From positions 1 to 64,000 of the forward strand of contig NZ_RXMA01000005.1 in NCBI RefSeq assembly GCF_003966125.1: a DNA stretch of 64,000 bases. Direction: 5' to 3'. How positions within the stretch are numbered: position 1 is the stretch's first letter; every line of letters starts with the position of its first letter. Below the pieces are notes generated by a model. It made no database searches. It was given only the letters and a program-made list of their open reading frames with translations, and had not been told where the DNA came from. The position numbers and the translations under genes were made by a program. This stretch comes from Azospirillum griseum (GTDB lineage Bacteria > Pseudomonadota > Alphaproteobacteria > Azospirillales > Azospirillaceae). This document shows, piece after piece, positions 27,706 through 41,645 of the stretch.

Positions 27706-28749
27706 TCAGCCGCCCAGCGGTGGGGCCTGGTGGAGGCCCCCGGCGTTCCACAGGGCGTTCGCCCCGCGTTCGATCCCCAGATCGGAGCGGCGGCCAAGGT
27801 GGCGGTCGTACAGTTCGCCGTAATGGCCGACCCAGCCGATCACCCGCAAGGCCCAGCCGTCATCCAGGCCCAAATCCTGGCCAAAGCCGGGGACGCCCCC
27901 CAGCAGGCGGCGGGTTTCGGCGTCGCCGGTGCTTTTTCGAGCGGCGGCGTTCGCGCTGGTGACGCCCTTTTCCTCCGCCGCCAGCAGCGCCAGCACGGTC
28001 CAGCGGATGATCGCCTCCCACGCCCGGTCGTCGTTGCGCACCATCGGCGACAGCGGCGTCCGGGTGATCGCGTCGGGCAAAATCGTGTAGTCCTGCGGGC
28101 TGGGCGCGCTTTGCGCCCGCTGCCCGTGCAGGGCCAGCCGGTGGCCGGTGTACAGATCGCAATGATGGTTGAAGAAGGCCCCCAGCGCCCCTTCGGTGGA
28201 GCGGAAGCGCTTGACCATCAGGCGGGTCCCGCTGCGGGCGATCCAACCGTCGATCCCGCTGGCCGCCATGGTCCCGTCCACCACGCAGACGCTCCCCCCG
28301 GCCGCCTGCGGCAAGGCGGCGATGCCCAAGGCGCGATGAACCATCACCGCCTGGGTGTCGAACAGATACACCACCGGAAAGGCAACGTCCTGGCTGTGCT
28401 CGCGCTCCTGCGTCCAGGTCGCGGCGTCCATCACCACATCGACCAGCCGGTCGCGCAGCACGGAAAAGCGGTTTTCCGCCCCGACCTCGACAAAGACCAC
28501 CGGATCGTCCCGCCCCAGGGTGGCGATGGCGACGGCGCGGCACAGGTCGGGAAAGAAGCCGCGCCACACACCCGCCTCGTCCAGCGCCGACAGCCCCAGA
28601 CCGGCGGCGGTGACGCCGCAGCGCAGAATCCCGGCCGCCCGCACCCGTTCCAACGTGCCCGCCGACGCGGGGGGCGTGGCGGCCAGACACAGCACGGCCA
28701 GACACAGCATCCGCAGCGCCAGACATCGGATCGTCCTCAGGATCGTCAT
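27706..28749 (-). CDS. Orphan polar amino-acid ABC transporter substrate-binding protein (AapJ-like)
   Basis: This 347-aa periplasmic binding protein has an N-terminal signal peptide (hydrophobic core LALRMLCLAVLCLAA, cleavage near ASA-GT). The mature start LERVRAAGILRCGV and later RDDRAWEAIIRWTVLAL and YGELYDRHLG follow the general L-amino-acid binding protein AapJ/BztA. No permease or ATPase genes are adjacent, so it may serve a transporter encoded elsewhere or act in sensing. The ATG at 28749 is chosen because it begins the signal peptide; ATG 28809 is an alternative. Confidence 0.8.
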   Translation of the reverse strand: MTILRTIRCLALRMLCLAVLCLAATPPASAGTLERVRAAGILRCGVTAAGLGLSALDEAGVWRGFFPDLCRAVAIATLGRDDPVVFVEVGAENRFSVLRDRLVDVVMDAATWTQEREHSQDVAFPVVYLFDTQAVMVHRALGIAALPQAAGGSVCVVDGTMAASGIDGWIARSGTRLMVKRFRSTEGALGAFFNHHCDLYTGHRLALHGQRAQSAPSPQDYTILPDAITRTPLSPMVRNDDRAWEAIIRWTVLALLAAEEKGVTSANAAARKSTGDAETRRLLGGVPGFGQDLGLDDGWALRVIGWVGHYGELYDRHLGRRSDLGIERGANALWNAGGLHQAPPLGG

Positions 28750-28931
28750 CGGCCCATCCGTCCGGTGCGGACCGCCGCGCGCGGTCTTGCGCGCGGGACA
28801 CCGGTCCATCGCGGCTGAGTCTATTTTTTGCACGGTGAATGCGTGATTAACGCCGGGGTTGCCGCCGCAGGCGCACGCCCCGGCTGACGGCCGGCCCCGG
28901 ATGCCAATGAGAGAAAAGGGCGCAAACGAAA

Positions 28932-28984
28932 CGGGCGCTCTTCCCATGGGCCACAGCCCCGGAAAGAACGCCCGATTCAGACCG
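28932..28984 (-). terminator. Candidate terminator of pnp
   Basis: An 11-bp stem with one mismatch (28932-28942 with 28974-28984) lies about 50 bp beyond the pnp stop codon; on the minus strand it is followed by TTTCGTTT. Moderate support. Confidence 0.55.
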
Positions 28985-29035
28985 TCACAGGCGAGACAGG
29001 CGCAAGGCCCGTCACCGCCCGAACCGGTCAGCGGA

Positions 29036-31147
<2,112 letters not shown>

Positions 31148-31199
31148 TGAGTCTTTCCTTCCATCCGACACCCGAGACGACCGGATTGCCGCCCAGAGC

Positions 31200-31224
31200 C
31201 GGGGTCGTTAGTCGTAGGACCCCG
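31200..31224 (-). promoter_or_regulatory. pnp leader stem-loop
   Basis: CGGGGTC (31200-31206) pairs with GACCCCG (31218-31224), 7 bp with an 11-nt loop, about 55 nt before the pnp start codon. In enterobacteria a stem-loop in the pnp leader is cut by RNase III and used for autoregulation; a similar role here is inferred. Confidence 0.4.
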
Positions 31225-31279
31225 TATTCAACACGATTTGATCGAAACGTTAAACATCTCGACCTTAGGTCGCTAATTG

Positions 31280-31308
31280 AACATAATTCCATATGTGATA
31301 AAAAGCAA
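31280..31308 (-). promoter_or_regulatory. Candidate pnp promoter in the AT-rich insert
   Basis: On the minus strand TTGCTT (31303-31308) and TATGTT (31280-31285) are spaced by 17 bp, about 130 bp upstream of the pnp ATG. The boxes are imperfect and AT-rich DNA gives many chance matches. A nearby perfect dyad CGACCT-T-AGGTCG lies at 31260-31272. Confidence 0.3.
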
Positions 31309-31381
31309 CGTAACCCATATTGGCTTCTTAACACAATATTTCCATATTGATAAAACACGAACTGCGAGTAATTTTAAGTCT

Positions 31382-32005
31382 TTACGATTTCTCGTTAGCT
31401 TTCTTCTCATCACTCTCGGTGTCAATGCTCGCGTATGCGGCCTTCACCAAAGTCATAATAGTGATTAGCATTCGAAGACGCCTAGAAAACGAAAAAGGTG
31501 GCTCTGGCTCGGTTATAATCCCACCATTGCGCCATCCCTCCTGAACCATATCAAGATCCAGCATAGAAATCATTAGCATGCTTCGCATTTCAACAGGAAT
31601 GCGCTCCATGTCAATATCAAGAATACTAGCGCCGAGGGTGAGAGCAAAAAATGTGTTTGCAAATTGCACATTCGGAAGGTGCGCTACTGCATCAGATATA
31701 TTTACGATGGGCTTTCGCTCAAGGACGCAAATTATTGTTAAAGCTGAAATTTTAGCGTGATTTATTCTACTTCCATCCATATCCATGGCGGACTTGAAAC
31801 CGTCAAGATGCTGGAGATAAAGCGCAAATGCTTCCTCCAGCAAATCATGACGAAGAGCAAAAAGTTCGCCGTCAACGTCGCATTTATTTTTAACGTTTAA
31901 GGCAAGCTCATCACACACTCTTGCCGCTGCCCTATGCCAGGCGGCAAAACGGCGTTTTTGAAGTTCATCACTTTCCAAAAGAAACTGTTCTAATTCATCT
32001 GGCAT
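31382..32005 (-). CDS. Hypothetical helical protein in AT-rich insert, 207 aa
   Basis: This protein is not recognised. It is predicted mostly helical, acidic near both ends, with one moderately hydrophobic middle segment (NTFFALTLGASILDI) and a charged, Lys/Glu-rich C-terminus (ESDEKKANEKS). There is no signal peptide, obvious catalytic motif or zinc motif. The codon use is AT-rich, unlike every neighbour. Its ATG (32005) lies five bases after the T-run of a terminator hairpin and has no ribosome-binding site; a GTG at 32026 would lie inside the hairpin. Translation may be leaderless or depend on read-through. It sits between rpsO and pnp, on their strand, and looks acquired. Confidence 0.65.
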   Translation of the reverse strand: MPDELEQFLLESDELQKRRFAAWHRAAARVCDELALNVKNKCDVDGELFALRHDLLEEAFALYLQHLDGFKSAMDMDGSRINHAKISALTIICVLERKPIVNISDAVAHLPNVQFANTFFALTLGASILDIDMERIPVEMRSMLMISMLDLDMVQEGWRNGGIITEPEPPFSFSRRLRMLITIMTLVKAAYASIDTESDEKKANEKS

Positions 32006-32008
32006 TGT

Positions 32009-32038
32009 GAAAAAACAGCCCGGCACTGCCGGGCTGTT
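32009..32038 (-). terminator. Strong rho-independent terminator in front of the 207-aa gene
   Basis: An 11-bp stem (AACAGCCCGGC at 32014-32024 with its complement at 32028-32038, loop of 3) is followed on the minus strand by a run of T. It ends transcription from the rpsO side and the 64-aa gene just before the start codon at 32005. Confidence 0.88.
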
Positions 32039-32071
32039 CCTTGAGAAGTTGGAAATCCGCAGGCAAGAGAA

Positions 32072-32266
32072 CTATTGTGGCGCTTTACAACGCCTTTCAA
32101 GGTCCTCAAATGTCTCGCTCATTACGTTTCGCATTTTCCCTAAATTCGATTCAAGTCGACTCTCAAATCGAACATGGTCAAATGGGGGGGACCAATTTGA
32201 CAAGAAAATCCTTCGCAATCTTTCTGCAAAAGGTATTTTCTTAAGTGCCTGCTCGGCCACTGTCAT
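32072..32266 (-). CDS. Hypothetical small protein in AT-rich insert, 64 aa
   Basis: A short basic, probably helical protein (starts MTVAEQALKKIPFAERL, ends LERRCKAPQ) with no recognisable family. The ATG at 32266 is supported by a GAGGGA ribosome site eight bases upstream; an in-frame extension upstream lacks one. It lies 74 bp after rpsO on the same strand and could be co-transcribed with it, ending at the terminator at 32009-32038. The AT-rich composition matches the 207-aa gene, and the two probably arrived together. Confidence 0.6.
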   Translation of the reverse strand: MTVAEQALKKIPFAERLRRIFLSNWSPPFDHVRFESRLESNLGKMRNVMSETFEDLERRCKAPQ

Positions 32267-32293
32267 AAGCGTTTCCCTCGCTAACACCCTGTG

Positions 32294-32335
32294 AATTGAA
32301 TCACAACAAGAGTCTGCTCGCAAGCCAATTCAATT
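32294..32335. repeat. Inverted repeat after rpsO
   Basis: AATTGAAT (32294-32301) and ATTCAATT (32328-32335) form an 8-bp AT-rich inverted repeat in the 74-bp gap between rpsO and the 64-aa gene, at the junction of GC-rich and AT-rich DNA. It could be a remnant of the insertion boundary. Confidence 0.35.
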
Positions 32336-32340
32336 AGCAA

Positions 32341-32610
32341 TCAACGACGCAGGCCCAGACGCTCGATGAGCGTGGCGTAGCGGCCCTGATCCTTCTTCTT
32401 CAGATAATCAAGCAGGCTGCGGCGCTGACCGACCATCACGAGGAGACCACGGCGGGAGTGGAAGTCCTTCTTGTGGCTCTTCAGGTGTTCGGTCAGGTTG
32501 CTGATCCGCTCGGTCAGGATCGAGACCTGGACTTCCGGCGAACCGGTGTCGTTCTCACCGCGCGAGTATTCCTTGATCAGCTCGGCCTTACGCTCGGGCG
32601 TAATCGACAT
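32341..32610 (-). CDS. rpsO: 30S ribosomal protein S15
   Basis: This 89-aa primary 16S rRNA-binding protein has the standard length and the signature [24 protein letters not shown]. It lies 17 bp after truB, the conserved order. In most bacteria it is immediately followed by pnp; here the AT-rich cassette intervenes. Confidence 0.98.
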   Translation of the reverse strand: MSITPERKAELIKEYSRGENDTGSPEVQVSILTERISNLTEHLKSHKKDFHSRRGLLVMVGQRRSLLDYLKKKDQGRYATLIERLGLRR

Positions 32611-32627
32611 CGGGGTCTCCTACAAAT

Positions 32628-33566
32628 TCAAAGGTTGAGCACGCGCACCGGACGGACCTCCGCCCCCTCGACCCGTGCCAGCGCCACCGGCGTCTCGCCG
32701 CAAAGCGCAATGACGGTGCCATCCCCGCCAACAGCCCCCCGAAGCGCCTCAAGGCGTTCGCGGTCCTGTCGGGTGAGGAGAGCCACCGTCTGGCCGTGTC
32801 TCAGTCGGTGCGCTTCCGCTTCGGTCAAGGCAAGCGCCGGGATGTCGTCCAGCGCGGTCTTGATCGGCAACAGAAGTCGTTCGACGGCGGCACCTTGCTC
32901 CATGGCCGCCAATTCGTCCAGGGAAATCGCGTTGTCCAGCGTAAAGGAGCCGACGCGCAGACGGCGCAGCAGTTGGACATGGCCCACCGTGCCCAGCGCT
33001 TCGGCCAGATCGCGGGCCAGCGAGCGGACATAGGTCCCCTTGCCGCAATCGACCTCGAACAGCGCGTGGTCCGCGTCGATCACCTCGACCAGGGCAAAGC
33101 GGTCGATGCGCACGCGCCGCGCAGCCAGATCGACCACATCGCCCTCGCGCGCGATGTCATAGGCGCGCTCGCCGTCGATCTTGATGGCGCAATATTGCGG
33201 CGGCACCTGATCGATCTCGCCCAGGAAGGCGGGCAGGGCGGCGGTGATGGCCTCGACCGTCGGGCGGTGATCGGACCGGTCGATCACCGCGCCCTCGCGG
33301 TCGTCGGTGCTGGTGCGTTCGCCCCAGCGGATGGAAAAGCGGTAGGTCTTGGCCCCGTCCATCGCGTAGGAAACGGTTTTGGTCGCCTCGCCCAACGCGA
33401 TGGGCAGGATGCCGGTGGCCAGCGGATCGAGCGTGCCGCCATGCCCGGCCTTGTCGGCGTTCAACAGACGCCGCACCTTGGACAGCGCCTGTGTCGAACT
33501 CAGCCCTTCGGGCTTGTCCAGCACGACCCAGCCATGGATCGGCTGGCCCTTGCGCTTACGAGCCAC
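32628..33566 (-). CDS. truB: tRNA pseudouridine(55) synthase
   Basis: This 312-aa enzyme makes pseudouridine 55 in tRNA. The catalytic Asp lies in GHGGTLDPLATGILP; other motifs are YRFSIRWGERTSTDDREG and CGKGTYVRSLARDLAEALG. I start it at a GTG (33566), which gives VARKRKGQPIHGWVVLDKP and overlaps the end of rbfA by 11 bp; the frame continues upstream only because the rbfA tail is repetitive. Confidence 0.94.
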   Translation of the reverse strand: MARKRKGQPIHGWVVLDKPEGLSSTQALSKVRRLLNADKAGHGGTLDPLATGILPIALGEATKTVSYAMDGAKTYRFSIRWGERTSTDDREGAVIDRSDHRPTVEAITAALPAFLGEIDQVPPQYCAIKIDGERAYDIAREGDVVDLAARRVRIDRFALVEVIDADHALFEVDCGKGTYVRSLARDLAEALGTVGHVQLLRRLRVGSFTLDNAISLDELAAMEQGAAVERLLLPIKTALDDIPALALTEAEAHRLRHGQTVALLTRQDRERLEALRGAVGGDGTVIALCGETPVALARVEGAEVRPVRVLNL

Positions 33567-34149
33567 GGCGCGCGCCCTTGCCGCTGTGGTCCCCGTCGGA
33601 GTCGGCATCGGAGTCGGCGTCCTCGCCGTCCTCCTCATCGTCCCAATCGTCGCCGTCCTCGTCGCCGTCATCATCACGATCGTCATCGTCGTCGTCGTGA
33701 TCGCCGTCGTCATGATCATCGTCGCCGTTGACGCGGCCCAACCCCTTGCCGCTGAGATCGCGGGCCACTTCCGGGCTGTGCAGGATGGTGTCGATGTGGT
33801 GGGCGTAGTCGAAGGAGGTGTCGCCCTCAAAGAACAGGGTCGGCGCGTGGCGCAGATTGACCATGCGGGCGACCTGGCCGCGCAGGAAGACCGACGCGCG
33901 CTTCAGCGCAACCGCCGCCTCCTCCATCTGGCCGCCGCCCAGCGTGGTGAAGAACACGGTGGCGTTGGCCAGATCGGGGCTGATCCGCACCTCGGTCACG
34001 GTGATGTTGAAGGCGGAAAGTTCCGGGTCATAGAAATCGCCGCGCCGGAACAGCTCGGCCAACGCGTGGCGCAACTCCTCGCCGACGCGCAATTGCCGTT
34101 GGGAGGGGGGCTTTCCGGCGTTGACCGCGCCGCGCTTCTTGCTGGCCAT
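33556..34149 (-). CDS. rbfA: 30S ribosome-binding factor A with long acidic tail
   Basis: RbfA helps mature the 30S subunit and is needed at low temperature. The KH-like core (residues 1-135) is normal, with SQRQLRVGEELRHALAELF and ITVTEVRISPDLANATVFF. Residues 142-190 are an exceptional tail made almost only of Asp, Gly, His and Glu, encoded by repetitive GAC/GAT triplets. The total of 197 aa is much longer than E. coli RbfA (133 aa). The tail could modulate binding to RNA or basic ribosomal proteins; this is inference. The ATG at 34149 starts MASKKRGAV. Confidence 0.93.
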   Translation of the reverse strand: MASKKRGAVNAGKPPSQRQLRVGEELRHALAELFRRGDFYDPELSAFNITVTEVRISPDLANATVFFTTLGGGQMEEAAVALKRASVFLRGQVARMVNLRHAPTLFFEGDTSFDYAHHIDTILHSPEVARDLSGKGLGRVNGDDDHDDGDHDDDDDDRDDDGDEDGDDWDDEEDGEDADSDADSDGDHSGKGARRGS

Positions 34150-34354
34150 GGGCAGATTCTTTCGTCGCTGTCGTGTCGTGTCGGACGGCGTCCGGGCGAT
34201 CCGCGTCCGGTGGCGTCGCCGGAGAGGCGAGGGCGGGGCGCGTCGGTTCGGATGGCGTTGCCGCCGCTGGGGACCGCCCGGGGGCGGTCGGGACGGATCG
34301 GCGTTGATCGGGTTGTGCGACCCGCAGCGCGCGACCCGCAACAAGGGTCGTCAA

Positions 34355-34402
34355 AACAGGAAGGCCCGCCCGTCCCCGGCAACAGGCCGAAGACGGGCGG
34401 GC
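34355..34402 (-). terminator. Candidate terminator between infB and rbfA
   Basis: A perfect 11-bp stem (34364-34374 with 34392-34402) directly after the infB stop codon is followed, on the minus strand, by a four-T run at 34355-34358 after five other bases. It may attenuate rather than stop the operon. Confidence 0.5.
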
Positions 34403-34415
34403 GATCCAACACCGC

Positions 34416-37253
<2,838 letters not shown>

Positions 37254-37274
37254 CGGTTCCCGAATCGTCAGTCG

Positions 37275-38024
37275 TTACATTGCAGGCCGGTCGGCACCAT
37301 CGCCGACTCCCAAGCCCTTATCACACACAGCGGGGGCGTCTGCCCCCCGAAGGCCGGAGAGCCGGGCCGCATCGCGCGCCAGGCTCTTGGCCAACCGTCC
37401 TTGCGCGACCACCGCGTGCACCGCGTGATCGCGGCCCAACGCGGCGGCCAGATCAGCCGACGCGAACAGCGCGATCACCGGCAGGTTCGGCGCGAGCGCC
37501 GTCACCTTGCCGCGTTGGTCGAGCGAACCGTCTCGGGCTTCGACCAGGAGGGCGGGCGGGGGACCCGACCGACCAACCTGATTGCCGCGCAACGCTTCGC
37601 GCACCTTCTCATACCCGGCCAGAACATAACCCGCACGGCGGGCCAGCCCCAGCGCGTTCAGGCAGCGCCGTTCCAGCAGCCGGTCCAGCCGTTCGGCCAG
37701 ATCCGGCGGCACCGTCACCGCCCGGCGCGCGGCCTTGGCGAAGACGGACTTCCCCATGGCCTTGGCCAGTGCCGCCCGATCCGCCGTGACCCACAGGCCA
37801 CGACCGGGCAGCGTTTCCTCCAGGTCGGGAACCACCGTGCCGTCGGGGGCGATCACGAACCGGATCATGCCGCCCTTCGGTCCCACCGTGGCCGACGCGA
37901 TGCAGCGGCGCAAAGGCCCCTTCTCGTCGTCCGCCGGGTGATGGTCCACCACCTCCGGGATCGTGTCGTCGGTGGCGTCCGGTGCCTCTGCGTCGTTCCG
38001 CTCGGTCATCCGTTCGTCATCCAC
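37275..38024 (-). CDS. YlxR/L7Ae-type RNA-binding protein
   Basis: This 249-aa protein sits between nusA and infB, the typical place. It has an N-terminal DUF448/YlxR domain (PLRRCIASATVGPKGGMIRFV, in parts; GRGLWVTADRAALAKA) and a C-terminal L7Ae-like domain (LGLARRAGYVLAGYEKVREAL). The fusion of the two is common in alphaproteobacteria. It probably binds RNA during transcription or ribosome assembly; the exact role is unknown. The first ATG is used; Met6 is an alternative. Confidence 0.9.
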   Translation of the reverse strand: MDDERMTERNDAEAPDATDDTIPEVVDHHPADDEKGPLRRCIASATVGPKGGMIRFVIAPDGTVVPDLEETLPGRGLWVTADRAALAKAMGKSVFAKAARRAVTVPPDLAERLDRLLERRCLNALGLARRAGYVLAGYEKVREALRGNQVGRSGPPPALLVEARDGSLDQRGKVTALAPNLPVIALFASADLAAALGRDHAVHAVVAQGRLAKSLARDAARLSGLRGADAPAVCDKGLGVGDGADRPAM

Positions 38025-38073
38025 CCGTCGCGATCCCCAAACTCAACAGCCGCGTTGCCGCAGCGGGACGTCA

Positions 38074-39606
<1,533 letters not shown>

Positions 39607-39659
39607 CCGTTACACTTCCTGGGTCGGCGTGTGGTCTTGGGGGCGGGGCAGGGGCTGGA

Positions 39660-40151
39660 TCAGCCCTGCGACTCCTGGCTGGCACGGATCAGTTCGTCTG
39701 TCAGAACCAGCTTGGCGCGCAGGATGTTGTCGAATTCCAGCCGGGCGGCTCCCTGTTCGGTGTCGATGCACACAAGGCCGTCTTCGACGCCCTTCAATAT
39801 GCCTCGGAAGCGCTTGCGGCCATCGCTTGACGCCAGCCGGGTGTCCAGCTTGGCTTCGAAACCGGCAAAGCGCGCGTAATCCTTCAGGCGGGTCAGCGGG
39901 CGGTCAATGCCCGGCGAGCTGACCTCCAGCGTGTAGGCGTCGCGGATCGGATCCTCGACGTCGAGCAGGGCGGAGACAGAGCGGCTGATGTCCGCGCAAT
40001 CCTCCACCGTCATGGCCGCGCCATCGGCACGCTCCGCCATGATCTGGAGAACCGCCCGCTGGCCGCCCGAAATCTGGACACGCACGACTTCGTAGCCCAT
40101 GGCCTCGACCGACGGCGTGATGATCTGTTCGATGCGACCTGATGCGTCCAT
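39660..40151 (-). CDS. rimP: Ribosome maturation factor RimP
   Basis: This 163-aa 30S assembly factor begins MDASGRIEQIITPSVEAMG and contains the signature YTLEVSSPGIDRPL. It is the first gene of the nusA-infB operon. The ATG at 40151 is chosen because the conserved N-terminus starts there; an open extension to 40556 has no similarity and covers the leader. A promoter and an attenuator-like hairpin lie upstream. Confidence 0.96.
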   Translation of the reverse strand: MDASGRIEQIITPSVEAMGYEVVRVQISGGQRAVLQIMAERADGAAMTVEDCADISRSVSALLDVEDPIRDAYTLEVSSPGIDRPLTRLKDYARFAGFEAKLDTRLASSDGRKRFRGILKGVEDGLVCIDTEQGAARLEFDNILRAKLVLTDELIRASQESQG

Positions 40152-40223
40152 GTTCAACCAACCTGCTGCCTGCGACCGGGATTGGACCGGGCCAGGCTCC
40201 TGCCCGTGCGTTGCCGCACGCTG

Positions 40224-40251
40224 ATAAAAAAATAAGTGGGCAAAAGCCCAC
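40224..40251 (-). terminator. Attenuator-like hairpin in the rimP leader
   Basis: On the minus strand GTGGGC-TTTT-GCCCAC (40236-40251) is followed by TTATTTTTTT, a textbook intrinsic terminator located about 85 bp before the rimP start and inside its transcript. Hairpin terminators in rimP-nusA leaders are known from gammaproteobacteria; here too it probably gates expression of the operon. Confidence 0.75.
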
Positions 40252-40313
40252 CCGCAATGCGTCCCGACGGCCTGGTTTCCCGGACCGCCGTTCCGTATGG
40301 GTTTACGAGGCTG

Positions 40314-40341
40314 ACTATAGTCATTCCCACCGACGCCGCAA
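40314..40341 (-). promoter_or_regulatory. Promoter of the rimP-nusA-infB operon
   Basis: On the minus strand TTGCGG (40336-40341) and TATAGT (40314-40319) are spaced by 16 bp. The start site would fall near 40307, giving a leader of about 155 nt that includes the attenuator-like hairpin. Confidence 0.6.
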
Positions 40342-40413
40342 GCTTTTTCCCTGGCCTTGTCCCGCGCATCAAGCAAGGCTGGGGTGGCGACATGATGATG
40401 CCGGGGATGACGA

Positions 40414-40740
40414 ATGATTTTGGAAGCCGCTTTGCTGATGGTTCGCCCAGGACAGGAGCCGGATTTCGAACGCGCGATGGACGAGGCCCGGCCCTTGATC
40501 GCCGCCACGCCCGGTTTTCGTGGGATGGAGGTGCGGCGTTGTCTGGAGGTTGCCAACCGTTACCTTTTGCTGGTCCATTGGGACCGGCTGGAGGACCACA
40601 CGCAAGGCTTCCGGGGGTCTGAGCGCTACGCGGGTTGGAAGGCGCTGCTTCACCATTTTTACGACCCGTTCCCGCTGGTGGAGCATTTCGCCCCGGCGGT
40701 GGTCGCGGTTCCCGATCCGGCATCACCCGCCCCGACCTGA
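40414..40740 (+). CDS. Antibiotic biosynthesis monooxygenase (ABM) family protein
   Basis: A 108-aa dimeric alpha-beta barrel protein (ILEAALLMVRPGQEPDFERAM; YLLLVHWDRLEDHTQGFRGS). Family members include quinol monooxygenases and haem-degrading enzymes, so the substrate cannot be named. The His and Trp residues of the core are present. The ATG at 40414 follows GGGGATGA. It is divergent from the rimP promoter and not obviously part of an operon. Confidence 0.75.
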   Translation: MILEAALLMVRPGQEPDFERAMDEARPLIAATPGFRGMEVRRCLEVANRYLLLVHWDRLEDHTQGFRGSERYAGWKALLHHFYDPFPLVEHFAPAVVAVPDPASPAPT

Positions 40741-40786
40741 TCGGGATGCGGCGGGACGGGTGAACCCCTCGCCCCGCCGACACGGG

Positions 40787-41542
40787 TCAGCGCGGGTTGC
40801 GGAGGAAGCGCAGGAAAACAGGCTTGCGGCCCGCCTCGATCGCCTTTTCCTCGTATCGGGTGGCGGGCCAATCCGCCGGGCGCACGCGCCAATCCGACGG
40901 CACCCGCGCGGTCCAGGTGAAGTCCGGGTGCTTCATCAGGTGTTCCAGGCTCCAACGCACCAGCCCCATGTCGTCGCTGGCCACCCGCAGCTCGGCCCCG
41001 TCCTTCAGCACGCGCGACAGGCGGGCCAGATTCTCCGGCCCGATGAAGCGGCGGCTGTGGTGGCGGGTTTTCGGCCAGGGGTCGGCGAACAGCACAAAGG
41101 CCCGACCAATGGACGCGTCGGGCAGGGCATCGATCAACGGGCGGGCGTCGTCGGCCAGCACGCGCACCCGCGACTCCAGCCCGGCGTCCTCGACCAGCGC
41201 CAACAGGCTGGCCACGCCGTTGATGAAAGGTTCGGCCCCGATCACCCCGACCGACGGGTTGTCCGCCGCCACCCGCGCCAGATGATGGCCGCCACCAAAT
41301 CCCACCTCCAGCCAGACATCCGTCACCGGAACAGCGAACAGGCCCGGCGGATCCAGCCGGTCGCCCCGCTGCGGGGTGGGAATGCTGAGCGTCGGCAACA
41401 GCGTGTCGAGCAGGCCGGTCTTGCGCTTGTGCAGCGGACGGCCCTTGCGGCGGCCATAGACGCGGTTCTTGACCCCGCCGGACTCGGCGTCATCCGAGGT
41501 CGCGGGATGGGTGGGATCGGCGGATTGGATCGGGTCGGTCAT
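40787..41542 (-). CDS. trmB: tRNA (guanine-N7-)-methyltransferase
   Basis: This 251-aa SAM-dependent enzyme methylates G46 of tRNA. It has the SAM loop VWLEVGFGGGHHL, the VIGAEPFINGV acidic strand and the signature FVLFADPWPKTRHHSRRF. A basic N-terminal extension (VYGRRKGRPLHKRKTGLLD) is common in alphaproteobacteria. It follows metK downstream on the same strand after a terminator, the usual order. Confidence 0.95.
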   Translation of the reverse strand: MTDPIQSADPTHPATSDDAESGGVKNRVYGRRKGRPLHKRKTGLLDTLLPTLSIPTPQRGDRLDPPGLFAVPVTDVWLEVGFGGGHHLARVAADNPSVGVIGAEPFINGVASLLALVEDAGLESRVRVLADDARPLIDALPDASIGRAFVLFADPWPKTRHHSRRFIGPENLARLSRVLKDGAELRVASDDMGLVRWSLEHLMKHPDFTWTARVPSDWRVRPADWPATRYEEKAIEAGRKPVFLRFLRNPR

Positions 41543-41585
41543 GGCGGTGAAACGGGTCTCAAGAAAATCCAGACTTCATAAAACA

Positions 41586-41613
41586 CAACAGGGGCCGCGA
41601 ACGGCCCCTGTTG
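41586..41613 (-). terminator. Terminator of metK
   Basis: A perfect 12-bp stem CAACAGGGGCCG (41586-41597) with its complement at 41602-41613 and a CGAA loop lies 33 bp past the metK stop; the minus strand continues with TGTTTTATG. Confidence 0.7.
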
Positions 41614-41645
41614 CGTCAACATCGCCCGAAACCGGACGGAACGGA

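Noticed and set aside
33590-33730. Repetitive GTCATC/GTCGTC tract resembling a satellite
   Set aside because: It is explained by the coding sequence of the acidic RbfA tail.
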